Shown here piece after piece: positions 52,001 to 62,503 of a DNA stretch of 64,000 bases. Made by a program: the position numbers and the translations under genes. A model generated the notes under the pieces. It ran no database searches. It was not told where the DNA came from and saw only the letters and a program-made list of their open reading frames with translations. Positions within the stretch are counted from its first letter, which is position 1, and the number at the start of each line of letters is the position of its first letter. The stretch is from Strigops habroptila (Eukaryota > Chordata > Aves > Psittaciformes > Psittacidae): the NCBI RefSeq assembly GCF_004027225.2, contig NC_044278.2:53955411-54019410 (forward strand), written 5' to 3'.

Positions 52001-55000
52001 GAGTCTTCTGTGAACTGTACCTGAAAATCTTTTAACATTTGTTAATCATCCAGCATAAAACCTGTTTATCTCCCCAACCTGCTACAAAACTGTACAAATC
52101 GATAAGCCTGCTGAATAGTCAGTCACAGCAGATACTATATGAAAGATTTGACCCTCTCCTATCATTGAGCTAAATGCTAATGCTAATTACACTATTGAAA
52201 GTGTTTTTCCACATAAGGGCGTATTTTCCCTGTTAACTGACGGCATTAATGACTAACAGAAATTTAATGTTTTTGTTAAAGACAGTCATAGAGCTTGACA
52301 TTCCCTTTTGTTTCTGGGTGGTATATGTGACAGAACTTTTAACAGTACAATCTTGGAAACAGGTTCATGAAAGCGTCTGTTTGAGCAAGTCATTCTTTTG
52401 TTAGAAAATGAAAGAAACTTGATTATTTTAAATTGCATAGAAACACAGGTATGGAAAGTCAGTGAGGTTTGGGGAATGGATTCCCTCACACCACTATGAA
52501 ATTTGCTGCTTCAAGGAACTCCATATGCAGACTTCCCTTGATAGGAGCATTAGTAAAAGAAAGAAAGAAAAGAAAGAAAGGAAAAAGAAAGAAAACCAAA
52601 AAGGACTTAACTTGTGTTAACTGGTAAGAATGTTGCACTCATCAATATTATTTCATTCATAGATTTGATGAAAACAAGCACAAAGTTTGGAAGCCATGTC
52701 CCACATATTTATTGGATCAAGATTATAATTCTGGATGTCTTTTTAAGACAGAAGGACCCACCCTTGCCATCTCTATCAGGAATAGCAATGGAAGTGAAGA
52801 GCTTTTTTCTAAAAGACTAAAATCTGATTTTTATAGTAAGTGTGTAAAATCACAACTACTTTTGTAATCCAAGTGTCTTCACTTATTCTCTAGCTGTCCT
52901 TAGTTTGAGAAGAGATCAGTTATATTGGTGTACAAAACGTTATTAGTGTGTGTAGCAAAATAACTATAGTTATTTCATATTGATTTTCATCCGTTGGGGT
53001 CACTGGTAGTTACACAGGCCTGTATGCAGCTGCAACTGAGATGATACAGTCAGATTTGCCCCAACACACTGTTTCAAAATCAGACTGGAAATACTAAAAT
53101 ATATGGGTGTGATTAGCTTAGTGCAGGCCTACTTAGTATTCACATCAGGAAAACAAATAAAATTAGATAGTTTCTTGTCCTAGTGCTGGCTGTGTGATCT
53201 TATATTTTCAACTTTTCATTCTTTTTTCATCTTCCATGCAATGCAAGGCAGCAAACTACTTCTTATCGAAGAGGCTGTCATAAAACCATCATCAGATGTC
53301 AACAGAAATTAGTTGAGTTGCTGTGGTAGAGTCTGACAGCATAAAAGAGACATTCTCCTACTAGTAGAGAGAAGATGTTCCTGTTTTTATTAAATTCCTC
53401 CTGCCCCCAAATACGTATTTCACATCTAGTGTGAGATTAGTTTATCAAAATCTTGTTGAATTTCACATAGTTACAGCATTTAGAATGGAAGGATTTTTTT
53501 CTGATAAAAATAATGCAGAAAATATACAATGCAGAATTATCTGGGAAAAAAGATCCAAATACATTATCAGCATTTATTAATAATGTTTTAGTAAAAGGGA
53601 TGAAACAAAAACCTGTCATGGCATCTAACTTTGAGAATATTTTTTTATCTCATAATTTTGCCAATATCTGCTAAATTATGGAAAGCTGCAGCCTGATTCT
53701 CAAATTTTGGCTATTAAACATGCATTGATAGAAAAATTAATTTCAAAACGGTTAGGTAACAAACCACAAATATCAAGGCTAAGGCTTAAGTCTTTAAATT
53801 AGGAAGGCAGAATTGTCATAATACAAAAAGGAAACTAGCAGGATTGAGAGAGCAGGTAACACTCTTCTCACCCCTTTATTTTCTGCTACTGAAGATGACC
53901 AGCTACACAGATCAAACCATTGCATGCTCTTCGGCCCATCTGAAAATAGTGAGGGGTAGATTCAGTTGTGCACAAATAAGCACACAGTGCTTTCTGCAGA
54001 TGCCCCACTGTATCCCACATAGCCTCCAGCAGCTGCACAAGTGCGTCCTGTAGGTTTTATGGTACTGAATTTGTCAGTCCTTTTCCAGTGAAGAAGCCTC
54101 TTTCTTCCTCTTGAATACAGGGAGTATGAGGAGACTCTAGTTCTTCCTTATGTACTTGCAGTAGATTCCTGACATGAGATAATATCTACCTTTGAATGTG
54201 GCACCTTGAATTGTGAGCAGTGTCACCATGTCAAACTCTGTTTTGATGTTTAATAATCAGGTCAGCTACAAAAGTGCGTCCTGCAAGAAGAAAGACCACC
54301 TTCTTTGCTTAGTACTCAGGGAAACACTGAGACAAAGAGTAACTATAATTATAACTGCAAAATACTTCTTTTTAGGAGACTATAGCAAAATTCATTTCTC
54401 TCTTCTTAGTAAAGCCCAATCGACCAGAAAATGTGACCTTCTTCTGGAAAGAGGACACTGTTACTGTAAGCTGTAATAAACCAGAGAGAGCTGTGAAGTG
54501 CTTGAGACTTGAGCTTCAATACAAAAGCAAATTTGACAAACAGTGGCAAGTGAGTTGGATATGACATTTTTAGTCAACATTGGAAGGGAAGTAACATCTC
54601 CAGAGAATTTAAAATAGAGTTGTTTTCAAATTGTTCTCCCATCCTATACTTTGAAATATTACTAGTAGCAGAAAACAGTTGGATTTTTAGGAACCTGGAT
54701 TGCTGTCATGCCAGAAATAATTTATTTTGTGAGTTATATCTAGTTGCTACCCGAAGAGCTGAGGAAAATCTAAGGAAAAATCATACATTCAGAATAGAAG
54801 AGTTTTTGGAAGAAAAACAGAATGCAGAGTAGAGAAAAGAAGAGAGAAGAAAAAAAACCTCAACAAATAGAATGAAAGAAAAGCGAAGACAGAATTTTTA
54901 TTTATTCTAAAGTTAGCTGTTAAGTATTTCAAATATTATTTAACTGACTTAAGCCTTTCCATTCTCAAATATAACTTGTAAATATTTTGTGAAGTGTCTT

Positions 55001-58000
55001 TGCATATTGTAAATATGCAACTGTAACATAGTGCACTAAGTAATGATTGTTGACCTCCAACTCAATATCAGACAATAAGGAAGGGATATGAATAGTGAAG
55101 TCAGTCAAGGAACAGAATTTCTCAAAACTCTGAGAAGTTAAAATTCAGTTCTGAGGTTTTGGGTTGGCCTACCCTTTATCCTAGTTGTGACCATGACTGG
55201 GTATAGTATTCTGAAGCACCATCTTGAAAACCAGAAATAACAATGATACGCCTTCCTTCTCAGTCCAGAACTTCTAAGTGTTGCAGTGTTGGAGAGCAAG
55301 GCTTTGATCCAAGGAAATGCTACTCTTTCCGGGTCAGACTGAAGAGACTAGTACCCTACTGCAACGTAGTTAATTACAGCAGTGACTGGGAAGCTGAAAC
55401 ATTTTGGATGAATGGCACGTTATTAGGTAACAGCTGTGCTACATTCATATATTGTCTAAGTACAAATGCGGAAGGGGTGACTGCAGGTTGGGGTGCTGGG
55501 AACATGCAGCAAATTAATGTTGCATGGTTGTGCTCCATCTTTTGTTATCGAAGAAAGTTCATGTGAATGTCTAATTGCCCACATTTAAATCATGTCCATT
55601 TTGATCCTGGTGGCCCATAACGCTATCAATTTAAGCCATAATCAGCAAAGTTGAGTATCATTATTTGTGTTACAATAGTGCCTAGGGCCCACCAATGACA
55701 GAGATGTGATGCATGGTGTGTGTAGGGGGGTGTCCACATAAAATGTGTAAACATCAAACCTGAACCCTGAAAAAGCCCTTGAAGCCCCAATTTGAAGGCA
55801 ATTTGTTTTGAAAGTACATCCAGTTGAACTACAGGACCATGGGAGTCTGATGCTCATATCTGCATCCCAGCACATTCGTATCATATCAGCTAAGCACAAA
55901 ATGTCACCCACTAGGCTTTATCAAAACTACCAGATGTCCAGTGTACCCAGATCTGAGCTCTCACATATGCAGCACGCTATTAGCTCACCTGAAGAAAATC
56001 TATACACACAAAGCTGGGATGAAATCCTGCAGCTTAAGTATATGTAGCCTGTGCACTAGTAGTAGGTACAGTGCTGACCTCCAGAGAAGTATCCTTCACC
56101 ATGCGAATGGTGAACCTGCAAGCATGTCCTCCGGCATGGTGGCAAATGCAAGCCAGAAATCAGAAGATGATGTCTCCCTGTGCACCTTCTGAGAGGCACA
56201 CACACAAAAGCCCTACCTGGACCGTTCAACCAGTGGCTGCCAGCAGGTAACTGCAAGGAAGGGTAGCGCAAAGAAGGCAGACTAATTGTTCAGTCACTCT
56301 GGGTGCCTCTGGATCTGAAGTGACATTGGCACAGACCCTCCACTGGGTCTTCCTTCTAGAGGAAGCTCTGAACAAAGCTGGTTTCAAGAAATTTCATAGA
56401 CTCTGAATACCTTACTTGGGGATCACAACTTTTTTTGTGGCTTTCTGGCAAGCTGAACAAAGTAGGCAGATGGAACAGGCTGGACAGTTGCTTTTGGCTA
56501 GTAGGCAAAATACTAGTTTTTATAGTAGTTATGTGGAGAGCAGAAGGTCAGTAGTAGGAGGTAGAGTTTTGAGGTGGCATTACAGAAACTTCAGGATAAA
56601 CACAGAGAATGCTAAAAAGTGCACAAATGTGTTAATTTTATATACCTGTGTATTAGATGATATCCTGCTATCAGTTACTTTCTGGGTATTGGCACTTGTG
56701 GTTTGCTGGCTTTCTGTTTGCTAAGATAGATAGGGGAGATGTTGTTTGTTTGTTTGGTTTATCTTGGAAAATAAGACTTTAAGGTTACGTGTAAAATCTC
56801 ACTTGCAGCATTGGTGATTGTGAATAGGTGTATGCAATATAGATCTTAGCACAAAGCTGCTGTATCACTATCAATGCAATGTGATGAAGATGAGAAGAAA
56901 CATTCGATTCATTCATAACACATCTACTCCTTGCCTGTAAGCCTGCTCCTTTGTTCTAAACCAGGTCAATTTAGATAAATAAAACCACAATTTTCTTTTG
57001 TTGCAAGATTTGGCAAATGATGGCTTTTCAGTTTCAATTGAACAATTTAACTTGTCTTGCTTCTGAAAACCTTTTATTTCTGTTTTGTTTTGTTTTAAGG
57101 ACAGTCAATATTCTAGCATGATTAGAAACACTGTTAAAGAAAAAATAACTTTTTCACATACTCTTTTTGTGATTATTCTTAGATTCATGTAATGATGATA
57201 TAAAATCTCCGTCAAACACATTAATTGTGTTAAGTTGTTTGCTGGCGGTACTTCTAATGATGCTTATCCTCTTGATTCTTCTGTGTAAATGGCAGAGGTA
57301 AATATAATTTTATTGGTTACAACTAAATAACCATGTCATAACAACAGAGCTATCATTCAGGATTAAGTCTCTTAGCACTCAAAATTCTTATCTGATAGAT
57401 AATGCATCCTGGCCTTCCAAAACCCGAGCACTTAAATTTTCAAAAACTGGGTGACTGTTAGAAGACAATGTTTCAGAACAAAATTCTGTCTCTTCCATTT
57501 AATTTCTTCTCTTTTTTAGAAATCTCATTAAATCCTGAGAAGCCGATTAATTTGGTTATTTCTTATGAACTGACATTCTTTTGTACAACTCTCATAAGAC
57601 TCAATGTCTGTCGTAGGCTGAAGTAAGCTTCAATGCATTCGACTTTAATAAGACTGTATCAATATTTGGATTTACAGTTGGATGACTGTGTTCAGGTTTA
57701 GAATCTACACTTAAAAAAAAACCCCGAACCAAAACAATCACCCACCAAACAACAAAAAACCCTGCAAGGGCCCCAGATTTGGCCTTTTTGAGAGAAAAGA
57801 AAACCAAAAACAAAGGCCAAAAATCCCCTATCTTCAGAGTTGAAAATATGTTGGACCCTGGTAAACTCTTCAAATCATAAATTGAGTTTTTTCTCCTATA
57901 ATTCTATGTTTCATGTTTATGTTTGTGTTCACTAAGTCAGCCAATGCAGTTCGCTGCTGCATCAAGTTCATATCTAGGGGAATGTGGCCAGGGAACGTGA

Positions 58001-59679
58001 AGCACTGACTACTGCATGGAGCAGAATGGCACTTGCTGGCTAGTTGGAAGTTTGTATATAGATCAGATTTTACTAGGATGGGGTTGGTTGAAAATCTAGC
58101 AGAACAAACACTCTTAGCCTCATGGTTTTATCATACTGTTATAACTGCTTTTTGAGTCTAAAACACATTGGAAAGAAAACAAGCCTAGAGTATTGTCATA
58201 TAAAACATATTTGTGGCTACAGAAATGTGCTAAAGTAGATTTTTGTATGAATGACTACCCTATAACAAAAAGTCGATTTGTATTTTACTTTCCTCTTTGC
58301 AGGCTTCAGAAGTCAGTCATGCCTTCTATACCAGATCCAAAATACATATTCGATGATCTCTTCAGTGACCATAATGGAAACTTCCAGGTAAACATTGCCA
58401 TCCTAGCAAGGCTGTAATCTCTACATTGTTGAGAATAATTTAAAAGTAGCTACTGATACTTGCTCCACACAGATATAATCACACTCTCTGACCAAAGAGA
58501 AAAGCCCTTCCCCTCATGTGACATCACCAAAAGGATCCAGAGAGCAAATAGCAGAGCTCATACAATCAGTGTAGTTCTGCTTTATGTTTGTGAAGTGCTG
58601 TGAGACTTAATGCTGAACCAGTTTTGGCACTCATGCCTTTGGAGGCGTGAATAAGAAGCATCCTCTCTTAGCCACAGAGGTGTATGGATGCTAAACCTTT
58701 AGACACAAAAAAGATGTCAAATGTATGGACCGCAGTTTTTGCTTTAACTTTCTTGCTGTTCTTGAGTTCATTGCATGGCATATGTGATATATTTTTCTGT
58801 ATTAATTGGTCTGTCTTTTTCTTAATTACTATTAACTTTCCTCTGAGTGGAGACAGGTCAAATATTTACATTTTTAAACCCAATGACAATATCGAAGAGC
58901 AGTAATAACGATTCAGTGCAAAATGAAACTTTCTATATATAAGATAGCTTTAAACTGAGACTGAAGAAGAAAGAATGAAATGCAAATTAATACTGAAGTT
59001 TTAATACAGAAATGCTATGTTGCTTAAATCTCCATGTAAACTCAATCTTAACTCAGATGAAGTCAGGACGTGGGTCAAAGAATGCATGAGTCCATCAAGG
59101 AGGGAACACTGGGTATTTTACACATTTGAGGTTTCTTAAAGGCCCTGATTAAATATGAAGTTGTATTTAATGCAGTCTTGATAACAAGTAGGAGTTTATA
59201 TGCATTTGTGGAATCCTGTTTGCTTTCCTGTTATTCTGCTTTTCTTCCATCCTGCTATATTGTCTATATTGCTTCCTTTTAATCTTCTCTATTATGGCTT
59301 ATCCTGTAAAGATGCCATAACTAAAGGAAAATCAGTGTTTGTACAGCCAGATTTTTTTTGATTGATATCTCAGTCCCTGCCAACATCAACATTTTCATTT
59401 TTCTAGGAATGGATAGATAAAACTGATCATGCCGTGGTGCAAACCAAGCTGGAATATGAAGAGCCAGAGTGCATCACTGAAGCAGAAAGCCCACAGGATG
59501 ACCAGAAGAACAGTGACAAACAGGGACCTCGAGAAAAAATCTTCACTTTTTCAGGAGCAGCTGAAAATAATGACCACAAAGAAGCTCATATTGCCTGTCT
59601 GATGCCAATGTCCAACACTATAGCTTCTTTTGCTGGCTTCCAGATTTTAATGAATGATGACATGTATGTGACATTATAA
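43024..59679 (+). CDS. CRLF2: CRLF2, TSLP receptor chain, complete (eight exons, 378 residues)
   Basis: Cytokine receptor-like factor 2 pairs with IL-7 receptor alpha to bind thymic stromal lymphopoietin and signals through JAK1/JAK2 and STAT5 in mammals. Exons 43024-43099, 51818-51929, 52663-52835, 54410-54549, 55264-55426, 57183-57297, 58303-58387 and 59407-59679 join with phases 1, 2, 1, 0, 1, 2, 0 and total 1137 nt, close to human CRLF2 (371 residues). Seen: signal peptide (1 to about 20), first fibronectin-like domain with INFNNEKMQITW, second with PENVTFFW and RKCYSF, a membrane span at 234-256, box 1 PSIPDP at 267-272, and a C-terminal MNDDMYVTL matching the human MNDRSYVAL end. Oddities: WSxWS is reduced to SSDWEAE, and the tail has tyrosines 274, 305 and 375. 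The start has a good ACCATGA context. Confidence 0.93.
45307..45632. repeat. AAGGA pentanucleotide microsatellite, about 65 copies
   Basis: Uninterrupted GGAAA tandem of about 325 bp behind a short poly-A run, with only three A-to-G changes (45411, 45421, 45466). The + strand is all purine. The 130-139-codon minus-strand frames reading FLSFP repeats are artefacts of this array. Confidence 0.98.
47820..48381 (+). mobile_element. Solo LTR of an endogenous retrovirus (copy 2, 562 bp)
   Basis: Same family and orientation as the LTR at 34074-34641: starts TGTCCTGGGTTCAGC, ends AAACCACGACA, with TATATAA at 48079-48085. Flanked by its own 5-bp target duplication, ATAGG at 47815-47819 and 48382-48386. 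By eye it differs from copy 1 by about two to three dozen substitutions and a 6-bp deletion. It sits in sense orientation in CRLF2 intron 1. Confidence 0.92.
50393..51546 (-). mobile_element. Long avian endogenous retrovirus LTR, antisense to CRLF2
   Basis: On the minus strand it begins near 51546 with TTTGCATGGCCAAGTTTTGG and ends at 50393 with GGGTCAAGCCACCACA, the outline of a common long LTR of bird genomes (family recalled from memory). AATAAA on the minus strand at 50578-50583 fits an LTR polyadenylation signal. The middle (about 50810-51250) is a degenerate tandem of CTCCAGTGTGGGTCC and GGGCTGCAG units. No clear target duplication is visible and the 51546 end runs into an AAAAT simple repeat. 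The 184-, 140- and 154-codon frames inside are repeat-derived. Confidence 0.8.
51712..51814. repeat. Palindromic insert within a 13-bp direct repeat, next to CRLF2 exon 2
   Basis: Arms 51736-51760 and 51778-51802 are perfect 25-bp reverse complements (ACAGAGAATATG... and ...CATATTCTCTGT) with a 17-bp loop. The loop and right arm also hold a tandem ATGCTGAAATCA (51768-51779, 51781-51792). Outside the arms TCAATGTCA(A/T)GGG occurs at 51712-51724 and 51802-51814. The structure ends just before the splice acceptor. Confidence 0.93.
51818..51929 (+). CDS. CRLF2: CRLF2 exon 2: start of first fibronectin-like domain
   Basis: Encodes DAISTTIINFNNEKMQITW followed by ASRELFPGMNVSFSY, aligning with the first strands of human CRLF2 (IIYFNLETVQVTWNAS). 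Donor AC|GTGAGT after 51929, phase 2. Two in-frame acceptors are possible, GGGTAG before 51818 and GGAAAG before 51827; the first is chosen because a pyrimidine-containing tract precedes it. MNVS is a potential N-glycosylation site. Confidence 0.85.
51930..52662 (+). other. CRLF2 intron 2
   Basis: About 0.7 kb, AT-rich, with a GAAA-type simple repeat at 52555-52594 shortly before the next acceptor. No other feature seen. Confidence 0.7.
52555..52594. repeat. GAAA simple repeat
   Basis: AAAGAAAGAAAGAAAAGAAA followed by further GAAA units; a short purine microsatellite. Confidence 0.85.
52663..52835 (+). CDS. CRLF2: CRLF2 exon 3: rest of first fibronectin-like domain
   Basis: Acceptor TTTCATTCATAG; donor A|GTAAGT. 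Encodes FDENKHKVWKPCPTYLLDQD, YNSGCLFKTEG and LAISIRNSNGSEELF. This matches the human segment with CTNYLLQEGHTSGC and LYFSIRNG, including the paired cysteines. NGSE is an N-glycosylation sequon. Enters in phase 2 and leaves in phase 1. Confidence 0.92.
52836..54409 (+). other. CRLF2 intron 3
   Basis: About 1.6 kb of AT-rich sequence. No repeat family or alternative exon is recognised. Confidence 0.65.
54410..54549 (+). CDS. CRLF2: CRLF2 exon 4: first half of second fibronectin-like domain
   Basis: Acceptor CTCTCTTCTTAG; donor CAA|GTGAGT. Encodes IKPNRPENVTFFWKEDTVTV, then a cysteine-bearing loop and LELQYKSKFDKQWQ. Matches human KPSSPKHVRFSWHQDAVTVTC and LYEVQYRSPFDTEWQ. Leaves in phase 0. 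Confidence 0.93.
54550..55263 (+). other. CRLF2 intron 4
   Basis: About 0.7 kb, AT-rich. The small frame at 54620-54832 has no recognised content. Confidence 0.65.
55264..55426 (+). CDS. CRLF2: CRLF2 exon 5: second half of membrane-proximal domain
   Basis: Acceptor CCTTCCTTCTCAG; donor G|GTAACA. Encodes SRTSKCCSVGEQGFDPRKCY, SFRVRLK, then NYSSDWEAETFWMNGTLL. KCYSF-VRVK is conserved with human CRLF2, and SSDWEAE occupies the WSxWS position (PSDWSEV in human). MNGT is an N-glycosylation sequon. Confidence 0.92.
55427..57182 (+). other. CRLF2 intron 5
   Basis: About 1.8 kb. No recognised repeat or coding content; the frames at 55642-56724 have no domain support. Confidence 0.6.
57183..57297 (+). 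CDS. CRLF2: CRLF2 exon 6: transmembrane segment
   Basis: Acceptor TTATTCTTAG; donor AG|GTAAAT. Encodes DSCNDDIKSPSN, a hydrophobic run beginning TLIVLSCLLAVLLMML and ending LLC, then KWQR. The juxtamembrane cysteine and the leucine-rich span match the human arrangement. Leaves in phase 2. Confidence 0.92.
57298..58302 (+). other. CRLF2 intron 6
   Basis: About 1.0 kb. Contains an A/C-rich low-complexity patch at about 57710-57820; the opposite strand of this patch gives a spurious frame. Confidence 0.65.
58303..58387 (+). CDS. CRLF2: CRLF2 exon 7: box 1
   Basis: Acceptor CCTCTTTGCAG; donor CAG|GTAAAC. Encodes LQKSVMPSIPDPKYIFDDLF then SDHNGNFQ, closely matching human LIPSVPDPKSIFPGLF...GNFQ. 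PSIPDP is box 1, the JAK docking motif. Phase 2 in, phase 0 out. Confidence 0.96.
58388..59406 (+). other. CRLF2 intron 7
   Basis: About 1.0 kb of AT-rich sequence without a recognised element. Confidence 0.65.
59407..59679 (+). CDS. CRLF2: CRLF2 exon 8: cytoplasmic tail and stop
   Basis: Acceptor TTCATTTTTCTAG; 90 codons then TAA. Begins EWIDKTDHAVVQTKLEYEEP (human EWITDTQNVAHLH at the start) and ends FAGFQILMNDDMYVTL (human GGFTFVMNDRSYVAL). The middle is acidic and poorly conserved, as between mammals. An internal ATG at 59434 is not a start. Confidence 0.96.
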   Translation, partial: EWIDKTDHAVVQTKLEYEEPECITEAESPQDDQKNSDKQGPREKIFTFSGAAENNDHKEAHIACLMPMSNTIASFAGFQILMNDDMYVTL

Positions 59680-59857
59680 AATCTGCATAATGCAGAAATT
59701 ATTAAGAAATTATATGAAAGATCCTGATGAGCTTAGAGGTGTGGCTCAATAGAAAAGGTTGTCATGAGTAGATTCACATCAAGAAAGACTGTGTTATCTG
59801 GTTTCACATCTGCACTTTCCCAACACTTAAGATCATTTGGTCAGGCTCAGTGTTTGA

Positions 59858-59863
59858 AATAAA
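59858..59863 (+). terminator. Candidate CRLF2 polyadenylation signal
   Basis: The first canonical AATAAA after the CRLF2 stop, 180 bp downstream. Alternative signals lie about 2 kb further on. Confidence 0.5.
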
Positions 59864-60137
59864 CTCCTAATAATTTACAGAGTTAAGGTTTTTTGTTCTA
59901 ACTGAGGTTTCTCTCTAAAAGTAAACAGAGCCACATTTTCTTGTGATGGACAGGAGAGAACAGGAGCTCCTCTGTAATACATGTTCACAGAGCTGAGACT
60001 CAGTCCTTGTGCTTATGGAATATGTAGAGCAATGCAAACTTAACTGTTATTCTTTCCCAGTGATAGAGAAAATAAAGGGATTTTCCTGCTAATGGTCTCT
60101 GTCTCATGAAGACTGGACCATAACCTGCCCATTTGCA

Positions 60138-60177
60138 CAGTGATAGGATACAGTGATAGGATTGCAGTGATAGGATA
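60138..60177. repeat. Three-copy tandem of CAGTGATAGGAT
   Basis: CAGTGATAGGATA, CAGTGATAGGATTG and CAGTGATAGGATA in direct succession. Confidence 0.9.
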
Positions 60178-62084
60178 CTCCTTAGACTAGAAGTGCTTGC
60201 TTTTGTAAGCTGCTTCTCCCACTGTGATCTTTGCGCTGCACTGCAGGCATCAAAGGTTTTATAAAGAGGAAGAATAAGCCCCATGTCTAAGAAGATAAGG
60301 ATGAAGATGAACCGTACTGAGTCACATTTTATCCTGCAAGTAGGCAGTTTATTCCACAACAGCAGGGTTTCACAGGCCTCCTCTGAGGTAAGGACCCCAG
60401 TATCTTATAGTCTTTGTATGACTAAGCAACTTCTTCTAGAAAGCTAAAGTTCATTTTGATCAATATTTATGTTTAAGTGAGTTGCATTTATTTAAAACTG
60501 GGTTTTAGTGCAATCAGCAGCTGTAGACCCAAATTAGCATTTCTCATTCATATTCCATATACCGGCCTTTTGTTCTCAAACTATGTTTTGAAGTTTTCTA
60601 AAAATACTATCTTTTGAAATATGCTTAATGTTAAATTTAAAATGAGATATACTAATCAATTACATCTTAGAAAAAAATCTTGACTAGTCTGAGTTTCCCT
60701 CTATCATTTAGGTTACATGATAATTGAACACAAATTGTGTAAAAAAGTTTAAGTGCTAAAAGCATCTATGATATGGCTAAGGTCTTGTAGATGTGCTGTG
60801 ATTATATGTGAATTAGCCCCAGTTAGTTACCTGTCATTTACCTATTTATCAGTCAATCATTAAATTACTTTATCAGTTGATTAAGCTTTGCCAATTGCAT
60901 ACTTTCATTGACTAATTTTCAGTGTAACTTGGAAATTGCATGTATCAGAAAATTATACTGATTAGCATATTTTTAATTCCATCTTTAAAACACTTCAACT
61001 CCAGAACTCTTTGAGAATAGTGAACAGTAATATGGATCATTAGGTCTCAAAATCTGTTTCTAGGTGACCCAGTGTTCTGTACTAGATAAAATCCAGAAAT
61101 TTTCTGGCCAATATCTATGAAACTTAGCTGGAAGCATAGATCAAGCAAATTCCCTAAGTTTCTCTTGACATTCCCCCTGATTTGGTTGTTCATTAACAAA
61201 ATTAACATGCTAACAAAGGATTTCCAATAATCCTGAAAATGTCTCTGCCTTTTCCTACCTAGAACAGGTGCGTTCAAGTTTTTTGGGGTCTTTTTTACAG
61301 CTCAGATTTCTGGAAATATTTTATAAAGATAACCATGCAAAGTTTTGATAGCATTGTAAGAATGCAATGGATTTTAAACTACTTTAAGCTGCATACAATT
61401 TGATGAGCAGAATTTAGCTTAGCTCTTCTCATCTGGTATAAATTGACATTACTGCATGAAAACCAAGTAAGTTGCAGTGATTTGCAACAAACGAGAACCT
61501 GTTCCAGTAATGGTTCAAACAACAGTGGTAAGTAAAACCGAGAATGCATTGCTTAGTTACTTCATGTTTGAACCATGCATATATATGGTTGTCTACAGAG
61601 CTAGCTAAATACCTTAATTAAACCACTTTCTGCTGAGCAAATAATCTGCTGTCTGAACTCAAAATGTTTTACCATATTTTCCTGAAATTTTACTGTGGAA
61701 AAAAAATAAAAAAGAAGAAAGTCATGTTGAAGTGTGTTGTGTAAGCAACGTTATTGAACTGAAATGGTACAGTTATTTAAGTTTTTAGTACAAACTATTA
61801 TTATATCTTGTATTATATTTTATAAAGGTTCTTTTTGTGAATGTATACAACCATATTCACATTTTATATAACCGACTAGAAATAAAACAAATACAAACCC
61901 CACATAACTCAAATATTTATTTTAAAAACATCCCCTTATGAAGAAAATAAAACACTGGGAATTGTTAAAATGCAAATCAAAGCATTTTTTCCTCAGAAAC
62001 TTCCATTCTTGACGAATTCTAGAAAAATGTCTACAGAATGATGAAGAGCACAATTTAAGCAGAAGAATTGCCGAGGTAAGTATC

Positions 62085-62272
62085 TCCAGAGAGGACGCCT
62101 TTAACACCGGAGCGGGGGGAAGCACAGCGTCCCGGAGCCTCAGTTCGGAGCGGCAAGAGCGACCGAGGGAGCCTCAAGTCCCCGACAGGGCTTGCCCAGG
62201 AGCCGGCAGCTCAGCTGACGCGAGCAGCTGACTCACAGGGGGCGGCGCCAGGAGTGACGGCACCAGCCCTCA
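62085..62272 (+). promoter_or_regulatory. GC-rich CR1 5' UTR / internal promoter region
   Basis: CpG-dense sequence ahead of the ORF1 frames, where LINEs carry their internal promoter. It follows more than 2 kb of AT-rich DNA. Function is inferred from position; no specific motif is claimed. Confidence 0.4.
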
Positions 62273-62503
62273 GTGGGGAAAAACGCACCCCAGGGAGCGC
62301 GCGGAACAGGGCGGGCGAACAGGGCGTGGCACGTCAGTCAGGGCGTGCGGGCAGCGAGCGGGATGGTGGGCCCTCGCCTCAGGAGCAGGGCCCGCTCTGG
62401 GAGCTCTGCCCCGGCGGTGGCCAGCGTAGGCACCCAGACACAGCCGGTGAGAGGGGGGGCTGCGGCGCAGACCTCGGAGTGTAGAAAGTGCCTCGGCCTT
62501 TGA
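62273..62503 (+). pseudogene. CR1 ORF1 N-terminal piece, separated by a frameshift
   Basis: A 76-codon frame whose second half, from an in-frame methionine, reads MVGPRLRSRARSGSSAPAVA, SVGTQTQPVRGG and AAAQTSECRKCLGL. VGTQT, AAQTS and a CxxC pair are typical of the beginning of avian CR1 ORF1. The frame stops at TGA 62501-62503, while the rest of ORF1 continues in another frame with a second CxxC (GCTRC). I infer an indel between about 62475 and 62510 that splits the protein. Confidence 0.6.

Larger units (their letters stand above)
59680..62084 (+). other. CRLF2 3' UTR and downstream spacer
   Basis: AATAAA occurs 180 bp after the stop (59858-59863) and again at 61881-61886 and 61946-61951, so short and long 3' UTRs are both possible. 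The sequence is AT-rich, with one small tandem (60138-60177). No other gene is recognised up to the GC-rich CR1 start. Confidence 0.5.

Noticed and set aside
57601..57873. 90-codon minus-strand frame with a hydrophobic stretch
   Set aside because: Driven by an A/C-rich low-complexity patch in CRLF2 intron 6.
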